Source of the DNA: Oscillospiraceae bacterium
GTDB taxonomy: Bacteria > Bacillota_A > Clostridia > Saccharofermentanales > Saccharofermentanaceae
Reading direction: 5' to 3'
Assembly (NCBI GenBank): GCA_902803365.1
Contig: CADCPU010000239.1
Coordinates: 1 to 6,819 of the forward strand
DNA length: 6,819 bases
In this document: piece by piece, positions 1-4,969 of the stretch
How positions within the stretch are numbered: position 1 is the stretch's first letter
Layout: each line of letters opens with the position of its first letter
Program-made: the position numbers and the translations under genes
Notes under the pieces: generated by a model
The model's input: the letters and a program-made list of their open reading frames with translations, nothing else
Databases searched by the model: none
Told to the model about the DNA's origin: nothing

Positions 1-2
1 TC

Positions 3-1091
3 ATGGTCGTCGACCATCATACATGGACTGCCCTGAATCTGTTGGGAGAATACATTCCTTACAATTCATTTTTCATGCCCATGTTTGTATTCATATCCGG
101 CTATTTCAACAAGGTCGACAACTCCACGAAGCTTTGGCCGTACACAAAGAAAAAGGTAAGAAACCTCCTGATCCCTTACCTCGGTATATCTGTCGTGGTC
201 TTCTGCCTTCAGTGGCTCATGAACCTCATAAAGCTCGGTCACGTCGAGCCGCTCCCTGCAGGCTATCTTCAGTTTATGCTCGAGCGCGTCATAACGGTCG
301 GATCGCCTATGGCTCTGAACACTCCGATGTGGTTCGTAATCACCCTTTTCCTGACGCTCATGGTCTACGCGGTCCTCAAAAAGCTCCTGGGCAAGATCTG
401 GAACAGCTATATCATGTTCGCGATATTCGCGGGACTTCACTTCTTTGCCGTGTATATCGCACACACGAGCGATCCCGGAACCCTCAGCTATTCCCTGCAC
501 CCGCTCAAGGTCATGTTCATGCTCCCGTTCCTTGAACTCGGCATCATCTACAGAGACAAGTTCGAGAAAAAGCACGACGCGATGCCGGGCGGCGGCAAGA
601 TCGCACTTCTTTTCGGGCTCCTCATATTCAATATGATAAGAACGATATACCTGCCGAATCCGTATGACGTCGCTTTCGACAGCCTCGACGACTTAGCCGG
701 CATGACGAGCCCGTATTTTGTAACGCCGCTCATCTCTTCAATAGTCGGCATCACTTTCTGGCTCACGCTGGTCGACCTCATCGGCAAGCCCGTGCAGGAC
801 AGCAAGTTCGTCAACTATGTATCCTGCAACACCTTCTGGATAATGGGCCTTCATATCTCTTTTTATAACATCTTCAACTGCATCCTGCTCCTTATCAGCC
901 GGCACATCATCGAGCTGCCGTATTTCGATATCGAATATTTCCAGGGATCTGAGTGGTACCAGTGGGAGATAAGTCCCAATATCAAACTGGCCTATGTGGC
1001 TATCGGACTTCTGGGACCTCTCGCGGTCAAGTGGGTATTTGACAAGCTCGTCGCCGCAGTATCGAGCCGCCTTCCGAAGAAGACAGCCTGA
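3..1091 (+). CDS. Membrane acyltransferase, acyltransferase-3 / COG3594 (fucose 4-O-acetylase-like) family, 5' partial
   Basis: Multi-pass membrane protein that by family membership would transfer an acyl (usually acetyl) group to a cell-surface sugar or other envelope molecule; the substrate cannot be read from the sequence. Visible family signatures, counted from the first Met in the window, are MPMFVFISGYF at 25-35, a basic RNLLIPYL turn at 53-60, PMWFVITLF at 108-116 and NTFWIMGLHISFYN at 276-289, with about ten hydrophobic segments overall. The family normally begins with a helix ending in a VVxGH motif that carries a conserved His; here MVVDHH at residues 1-6 aligns with the end of that helix, so roughly 15-30 residues lie upstream of the window and the ATG at 3 is probably an internal Met. 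It ends with TGA and no terminator hairpin follows. A promoter for the next gene starts within a few bases. Family is confident; the acceptor is unknown. Confidence 0.85.
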   Translation: MVVDHHTWTALNLLGEYIPYNSFFMPMFVFISGYFNKVDNSTKLWPYTKKKVRNLLIPYLGISVVVFCLQWLMNLIKLGHVEPLPAGYLQFMLERVITVGSPMALNTPMWFVITLFLTLMVYAVLKKLLGKIWNSYIMFAIFAGLHFFAVYIAHTSDPGTLSYSLHPLKVMFMLPFLELGIIYRDKFEKKHDAMPGGGKIALLFGLLIFNMIRTIYLPNPYDVAFDSLDDLAGMTSPYFVTPLISSIVGITFWLTLVDLIGKPVQDSKFVNYVSCNTFWIMGLHISFYNIFNCILLLISRHIIELPYFDIEYFQGSEWYQWEISPNIKLAYVAIGLLGPLAVKWVFDKLVAAVSSRLPKKTA

Positions 1092-1095
1092 ATGT

Positions 1096-1124
1096 TTTAC
1101 ACTCCGATTTTAAAATGCTATCCT
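1096..1124 (+). promoter_or_regulatory. Predicted sigma-A-type promoter of the PrsW-family gene (extended -10)
   Basis: TTTACA at 1096-1101 (5 of 6 to TTGACA) and TATCCT at 1119-1124 (4 of 6 to TATAAT) are separated by exactly 17 bases, and TG at 1116-1117 sits one base before the -10, giving an extended -10 element. It starts 4 bases after the acyltransferase stop and lies about 40 bases before the ATG at 1166. This suggests the protease gene can be transcribed on its own. Confidence 0.55.
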
Positions 1125-1165
1125 AAAAAACGATGGATACATAAATTTTATTAAAGGAGTAAGTT

Positions 1166-2104
1166 ATGTTATTAGCATTGGCAATGATCCCGGTAATCGG
1201 GCTGTTGGCATTCATTTATTTCAAGGACAAAAAGGAAAAAGAACCCAAAGGCCTACTGATCGCGCTCTTTTTCGCGGGCATGGGCACCACCGTCTCCGCC
1301 ATGATAATCGAAGGCATCGGTCAGTACATCCTCGATTACGCGGTCCCTTATGACGAAGTCCTGAACGTCGTGCTCTTTACGATGCTCATCGTCGGCCCGG
1401 CAGAGGAGCTCGGCAAGTATCTCGTCTTAAGGCTCATCACCTGGAAGAACAAGAACTTCGACCACAGCTATGACGCGATCGTCTATTCCGTCTTCGTCTC
1501 ACTCGGATTCGCCGCGCTCGAAAACGTCGGCTACGTCTTCATGAACGGCGTCGGAACCGCGATCCTCCGCATGCTCACCGCCGTCCCGGGCCACGCATGC
1601 TTTGCCGTCTTCATGGGCTTCTTCTACAGCAGATCCAAGTACGCCAAGCTCACGGGCAAGAAAAAGAGCTACCGTATCAACACTCTCCTGTCGCTCATCG
1701 TCCCGATCATCGTCCACGGCATCTACGACGCAGTGATAATGGCGTGCGTCGCCTCCGAAGACGACCTCACGCTCGGCATCGGCTTCTTCCTCTGGCTCGG
1801 CTTCGTAAACGTGATGTTCGTGGTGGCTTTCATAATCGTCTTCAGATCTTCCAGAAACGACTACTGCATCGTCACCCTGCCCGATCAGGTCCAGACAGTC
1901 TACATTCCCAAAGTCGTCGGCAACTGGACTTGCAGCTGCGGCTGCGAAAACAGCCTGAACTTTTGCACCGAGTGCGGCAAGAAGCGCCCGACGGTCGAGA
2001 CCTGGAACTGCCCGAAGTGCGGCAGCCTCTCCACCCTGAACTTCTGCGGCATCTGCGGCTGCCCGAGGCCGGTCACGCAGACGCGCGCTCCAGACGAACC
2101 TTAG
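1166..2104 (+). CDS. PrsW-family intramembrane metalloprotease with two C-terminal zinc ribbons
   Basis: Predicted polytopic membrane protease of the PrsW (site-1 anti-sigma-factor protease) family, 312 residues. The family's putative metal-binding motifs are all present: PAEELGKY (E80, E81, K84), AALENVGY (E119, N120), PGHACFAVF (H143) and VHGIYDAV (H184, D188). About seven membrane segments (near 1-19, 28-56, 65-90, 103-127, 132-155, 172-194, 203-227) are visible; positive charges in alternate loops suggest N-terminus out and C-terminus in. The tail carries two zinc ribbons: W254 with C256/C258 and C267/C270, then W280 with C282/C285 and C294/C297, each followed by a Lys/Arg-Pro turn. Such a tail is absent from the classical B. 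subtilis PrsW of about 218 residues. AAAGGAG at 1153-1159, 6 bases before the ATG, fixes the start. The last 32 bases overlap the convergent CPBP protease gene. No sigma or anti-sigma gene is present, so the substrate is unknown. Confidence 0.9.
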   Translation: MLLALAMIPVIGLLAFIYFKDKKEKEPKGLLIALFFAGMGTTVSAMIIEGIGQYILDYAVPYDEVLNVVLFTMLIVGPAEELGKYLVLRLITWKNKNFDHSYDAIVYSVFVSLGFAALENVGYVFMNGVGTAILRMLTAVPGHACFAVFMGFFYSRSKYAKLTGKKKSYRINTLLSLIVPIIVHGIYDAVIMACVASEDDLTLGIGFFLWLGFVNVMFVVAFIIVFRSSRNDYCIVTLPDQVQTVYIPKVVGNWTCSCGCENSLNFCTECGKKRPTVETWNCPKCGSLSTLNFCGICGCPRPVTQTRAPDEP

Positions 2105-2897
2105 GTGTCTTGTTCTTGAACACTATCTTGAGCTGCACGAGGGCCGCGATCATAAATATCGACGTCAAAGCCAAAGTCACGAATGCCTCACCGATCGATG
2201 AATCAGTAGTCTCTTCGACCAACTGAGCAGCCAGCCTGTCGTTGAGGAAACATTTCCAGAAAGCATCTGCGTAGTCGACGATGCCGTGCAGCAGGATGCA
2301 GGAAAGGAGATTGCCCGTGCGGTAATAGATGACCGCAAAGAGCATTCCGAAGAATGTTGCGTAGATGATCTGTGTGATCGTTGATACCGTATTGCTGCCG
2401 TTCAGATTGCCGAGGTGCAGCGCGCCGAACAGGAATGCGGACAAGAAAGCAGACAGATAAACGCCTTTCTTGTTGTCACCGAAGTAAGCCTTAAAGGCAT
2501 TGAACAGCAAACCTCTGCACAGAACTTCCTCGAAAAGTCCGATGAGGAGATTTACCACCAGGTAGAACAGCAAAACAGGAAGGGCCTCGAGAACAGACTT
2601 TTCGGGTGCTACATAGCCCAATGCCACCGCGACAGCAGTAAAGAGTATGATCGCAAGTCCGTGCCAGAACATACCCTTAAAGAGGGACTCCCGCTTGATG
2701 CCGATCTTTATCTTGTAGACTTTCTTTATGTAAACGATCAACAAGATCGCCGTGGTCAGCCTGGCGATGGAGGTGATCGTCCCCATTACGATATCACTGT
2801 CCAGACTCTCGGTCGACTTTGATGCGATCGCCAGTGGCACGAGCGCCAGGGCGCAGACGACAATGCTTAAGATAAGCCATCTTTTCTTTTTTTCCAT
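2073..2897 (-). CDS. CPBP-family (CAAX/Abi-type) intramembrane metalloprotease
   Basis: Predicted membrane glutamic-type/metallo-protease of the CPBP family (ABI, Rce1-like), 274 residues, usual length for the family. The three conserved motifs are intact: FEEVLCRG (E123, E124, R128), FLFGALH (F157, H161) and LLHGIVDYAD (H204, D208 in the place often held by Asn). About eight hydrophobic segments are visible, starting right after a basic MEKKKR N-terminus. AAGGAG (plus-strand 2907-2912) lies 9 bases before the ATG and supports the start. It follows the histidine kinase gene by 82 bases on the same strand with no terminator between, so read-through from the two-component operon is possible, but four phased regulator-type boxes at 2945-2983 suggest separate control. 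Bacterial members serve in envelope stress, peptide processing or bacteriocin self-immunity; nothing here identifies the substrate. Confidence 0.88.
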   Translation of the reverse strand: MEKKKRWLILSIVVCALALVPLAIASKSTESLDSDIVMGTITSIARLTTAILLIVYIKKVYKIKIGIKRESLFKGMFWHGLAIILFTAVAVALGYVAPEKSVLEALPVLLFYLVVNLLIGLFEEVLCRGLLFNAFKAYFGDNKKGVYLSAFLSAFLFGALHLGNLNGSNTVSTITQIIYATFFGMLFAVIYYRTGNLLSCILLHGIVDYADAFWKCFLNDRLAAQLVEETTDSSIGEAFVTLALTSIFMIAALVQLKIVFKNKTPKVRLERASA

Positions 2898-2944
2898 GAT
2901 CTATCACTCCTTAAAACTTGGTTGCCTTTAATCTATCAACCGAG

Positions 2945-2983
2945 TCTTTAGGAGATCTGTAAGCGGTCTTAAATCCGTCTTAA
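2945..2983 (-). promoter_or_regulatory. Four 11-bp-phased direct repeats, predicted OmpR/PhoP-type regulator binding site
   Basis: Read on the minus strand toward the CPBP gene, hexamers TTAAGA (2983-2978), TTAAGA (2972-2967), TACAGA (2961-2956) and TAAAGA (2950-2945) follow each other with exactly 5 bases between them. The first two share a 9-base identical core. Spacing of one helical turn per half-site is the known mode of tandem OmpR/PhoB/PhoP dimer binding. The block lies 47 bases before the CPBP start codon and its first box overlaps the kinase stop codon. No good -35 follows; TAGATT at 2935-2930 is a possible weak -10, which would fit activator-dependent transcription. Function is inferred. 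Confidence 0.5.
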
Positions 2984-4215
2984 ATTTTAGTCAAAGGAAG
3001 AGTGATGAGCCATTTGCAGCCCTCGGAAGGGATGAGCACGATCTTGCCGCCGTGCATCTCGACGATCTGCTTTACGATCGCAAGGCCGAGGCCGCTGCCC
3101 TTTGACTCCTGGTCAGCGCGGTAAAACGGCTCGAAGATCTTAGCCTTATGCTCAGAAGGAATGCCGCGGCCGTTGTCCGCCACGGTGATCTCCACCTGCT
3201 TGCCGCCGGTAACGCCGATCAGGATCTTCGTGCCGCGCGAATTATACTTCAAAGAGTTTTCGAGAAGGTTATCAAAGACGCGCCTCATTAGTTCGCCGTC
3301 GATATCTGCAAATATCTCTTCTTCGGGCACGTCGAACTCATAACTGAAGCCGGCATCCTCAAACTTCGTTATATACTGCGCGATGATAAGCCTCGTAAAT
3401 TCACATATGTCGGTCCGTTCGGGCTTGATCTGATAGCCCGCGCTCTCGAGCTTGGAATACATGAAAAGGCTCTGCAGGATCTCGTTGGTCCTGACGGAAT
3501 TATCGTGGATCAGCTTAAGATAGTCCTGACGGGTCTCATCGTTAACTTTCTTTTCAAGGAGCATCTCGCTGTAGCCCTGAACGCTCGCGAGCGGCGTCTT
3601 AAGATCGTGCGAGATCTCGGATACGAGGAGCATACGCTTCTTTTCTTCCTCGGCTTCGATCGCCTTGATCTCTTTGGCGGTCTTGGATGAATAGATCACA
3701 CCGAAGCTTATGAGGACCGCAAAGTAGACTACTAAGATCCCGAGGATCAGACCGGCCGTCGGGTAAGTGCTCGGCATATCGCTATCAAAATTGATGCTCA
3801 AGACATACCTGAAATTGGCCGGAGCTCTAAGGATCAGCCAATATGGCTCCGCGCCGTCATAATATGCGAACGTATCCTGATATTTCGTAGCTTCCAAAGA
3901 CAGGAACTCGCCCCACTCTTCCGCAGTGATCTTATCCTTCCCGAAGATCGCGGGACCGCCGAGCTCCGTGACGTTAAGGTCTTTATCGACAACGGCCGCA
4001 CTGCCGTCATTTTCGATATAGTCTTGAAAATATATGTCGTGCGGATCTTCGCGGAGCCTGTCGTAGGCTGACGGGGCACTCGATAGCGGATCCGGGAACA
4101 ATACGTTCGCGAGCGCGAGCAAGGCAAGCGGAAAGAAGGACAATACGATAGTCGCAAATATCGTCCAGATAAATCTTCTCTTCAGGAGTTTGCTCGTTGT
4201 GCGTTCTTTTCTCAT
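2980..4215 (-). CDS. Sensor histidine kinase of a two-component system
   Basis: Membrane sensor kinase that would autophosphorylate and pass phosphate to the response regulator encoded just upstream. Numbering from the chosen start (411 residues): basic N-terminus, membrane helix about 17-41, extracellular sensor of about 110 residues with no recognised fold, second helix about 154-177, then a short charged helical linker without a HAMP domain. The HisKA phospho-acceptor is H203 in SEISHDLKTP. The ATPase domain shows the N box (DNLLENSLKYN, about 315-325), G1 box VADNGRGIP (D347), F box IFEPFYRAD and G2 box GSGLGLA (373-379). The ATG at 4215, 4 bases after the regulator's TGA, is preferred; an in-frame ATG at 4278 would add 21 residues of atypical sequence and overlap the regulator by 59 bases. 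No clear Shine-Dalgarno precedes 4215, which suggests translational coupling. Confidence 0.9.
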   Translation of the reverse strand: MRKERTTSKLLKRRFIWTIFATIVLSFFPLALLALANVLFPDPLSSAPSAYDRLREDPHDIYFQDYIENDGSAAVVDKDLNVTELGGPAIFGKDKITAEEWGEFLSLEATKYQDTFAYYDGAEPYWLILRAPANFRYVLSINFDSDMPSTYPTAGLILGILVVYFAVLISFGVIYSSKTAKEIKAIEAEEEKKRMLLVSEISHDLKTPLASVQGYSEMLLEKKVNDETRQDYLKLIHDNSVRTNEILQSLFMYSKLESAGYQIKPERTDICEFTRLIIAQYITKFEDAGFSYEFDVPEEEIFADIDGELMRRVFDNLLENSLKYNSRGTKILIGVTGGKQVEITVADNGRGIPSEHKAKIFEPFYRADQESKGSGLGLAIVKQIVEMHGGKIVLIPSEGCKWLITLPLTKI

Positions 4216-4219
4216 AATA

Positions 4220-4885
4220 TCAGCTGAAGCGATACCCGATGCCCACGAGGGTATCGATATGCTTGTTGTCCTCATCATCGATCTTGGAGCGCAGGTGCGA
4301 GATCTGCACCATCACCGTGTTGTCGTCATAGACATAGTCTTCCTGCCAGACAGCCTGGTAGATCTGCCTTTTGGTGACGACCTTGCCCTTGTTCTCGGAC
4401 AGGTACTTAAGGATATGATATTCCTTGGAATTAAGGCTCACGGGGGCGCCGTCCTTCAGCACCACACCGTTATCAAAGTCCATCTTGAGGTTGCCCGATT
4501 CGATGATCTTTGAAGCCGAATCCTGCACCTTGATGTGGCGCTTTTGCACCTCGACCCTGGCCAGGAGCTCGTTCATGCCCCACGGCTTAACGAGATAATC
4601 GTCCGCGCCCATTCTAAGTCCGCTGACCTTATCGATCTCTTCGCCTCTTGCCGTCAGGAAGATGACGGGCATCTCGGACGTCTCGCGGATCTTTGTCAGG
4701 AGCGAGAAACCGTCCATCACGGGCATCATGACATCAAGGATCGCCATATCCGGGTGCTCAGCTACAAAGAGGTCGTACGCCTCCTTGCCGTTACCCGCCT
4801 CCACGACCTGGTACCCGTCGCCGCTCAACTGATCGAACAGCAACCTTCTTAAGGCATTATCATCTTCAGCTATCAGGATCTTCAC
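4220..4885 (-). CDS. OmpR/PhoB-family DNA-binding response regulator
   Basis: Transcription regulator with a receiver domain and a winged-helix DNA-binding domain. Counted from the preferred GTG start (221 residues): acidic pocket E7-D8-D9, phospho-acceptor D51 in ILDVMMPVMDG, switch Thr78 in FLTARG and conserved K100-P101 in YLVKPWG. The OmpR-type wing domain spans about 130-221 with SLNSKEYHILKYL, TKRQIYQAVW, the recognition-helix region NTVMVQISHLRSKI and the closing GIGYRFS. All residues needed for phosphotransfer are intact. It is the first gene of a minus-strand operon with the histidine kinase 4 bases downstream. Its own extended -10 promoter and a palindrome lie upstream. An in-frame ATG two codons earlier (4891) is only 2 bases from the AAGGAG, so the GTG is favoured. 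The likeliest local target is the phased repeat block before the CPBP gene; this is inference. Confidence 0.92.
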   Translation of the reverse strand: MKILIAEDDNALRRLLFDQLSGDGYQVVEAGNGKEAYDLFVAEHPDMAILDVMMPVMDGFSLLTKIRETSEMPVIFLTARGEEIDKVSGLRMGADDYLVKPWGMNELLARVEVQKRHIKVQDSASKIIESGNLKMDFDNGVVLKDGAPVSLNSKEYHILKYLSENKGKVVTKRQIYQAVWQEDYVYDDNTVMVQISHLRSKIDDEDNKHIDTLVGIGYRFS

Positions 4886-4893
4886 GATCATAT

Positions 4894-4899
4894 CTCCTT
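4894..4899 (-). promoter_or_regulatory. Ribosome binding site that favours a GTG start for the response regulator
   Basis: AAGGAG on the minus strand ends 2 bases before the ATG at 4891 but 8 bases before the in-frame GTG at 4885. The second spacing is normal, and starting at GTG gives the usual receiver N-terminus (M/V-K-I-L-I-A-E-D-D). Confidence 0.6.
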
Positions 4900-4916
4900 A
4901 TCCGTTATTCACGACT

Positions 4917-4932
4917 ATTGTATCACTACAAT
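4917..4932 (-). promoter_or_regulatory. Extended -10 promoter of the two-component operon, embedded in a 16-bp palindrome
   Basis: On the minus strand TGATACAAT contains a TACAAT -10 (5 of 6, bases 4922-4917) preceded by TG at the extended position. The same bases form a perfect inverted repeat, ATTGTA-GTGA-TACAAT, so the -10 is one whole arm of an operator-like palindrome. No good -35 is present at 16-18 bases; the upstream sequence is the terminator of the preceding gene. The -10 lies about 30 bases before the start codon. Confidence 0.5.
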
Positions 4933-4962
4933 AAAAAAGAGGCATCTCGCTCGAGACGCCCC
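4933..4962 (-). terminator. Rho-independent terminator of the surface-protein gene
   Basis: On the minus strand GGGGCGTCTC (4962-4953) pairs with GAGATGCCTC (4948-4939) around a GAGC loop. The 10-bp stem includes two G-U pairs and is followed directly by six T residues (4938-4933). It begins 7 bases after the surface-protein stop codon and separates that gene from the two-component operon; the promoter of the latter starts at the end of the T tract. Confidence 0.9.
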
Positions 4963-4969
4963 TTATGTC

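Noticed and set aside
23..535. Plus-strand open frame inside the acyltransferase gene
   Set aside because: Overlaps a gene with clear family motifs in another frame; its translation is Arg/His/Pro-rich with no recognisable domain and no ribosome binding site.
1597..2226. Plus-strand open frame of about 209 codons overlapping PrsW and CPBP
   Set aside because: Arg/His/Leu-rich product typical of an out-of-frame reading of GC-rich coding DNA; both overlapped genes are strongly supported.
2415..2822. Open frame antisense to the CPBP gene
   Set aside because: Gln/Glu/Asp-rich shadow of the hydrophobic CPBP coding strand, with no start signal.
2073..2897. CPBP protein as a bacteriocin self-immunity gene
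   Set aside because: No bacteriocin precursor, leader peptide or transporter gene is visible nearby.
2912..2940. TTGATA and TTTTAA as a CPBP promoter on the minus strand
   Set aside because: The spacing is 17, but the -10 matches at only 3 of 6 and adjoins the ribosome binding site, leaving no room for a transcription start.
2962..2984. Weak hairpin (AAGACGG / CCGCTT) between kinase and CPBP as a terminator
   Set aside because: Needs a bulge, has a short stem and is not followed by a T run; the sequence is better explained as phased direct repeats.
4216..4278. Longer histidine kinase start at 4278
   Set aside because: Would overlap the regulator by 59 bases and add a non-membrane Ser/Ile/Ala-rich leader; the ATG at 4215 gives the usual basic residues followed by the first membrane helix.
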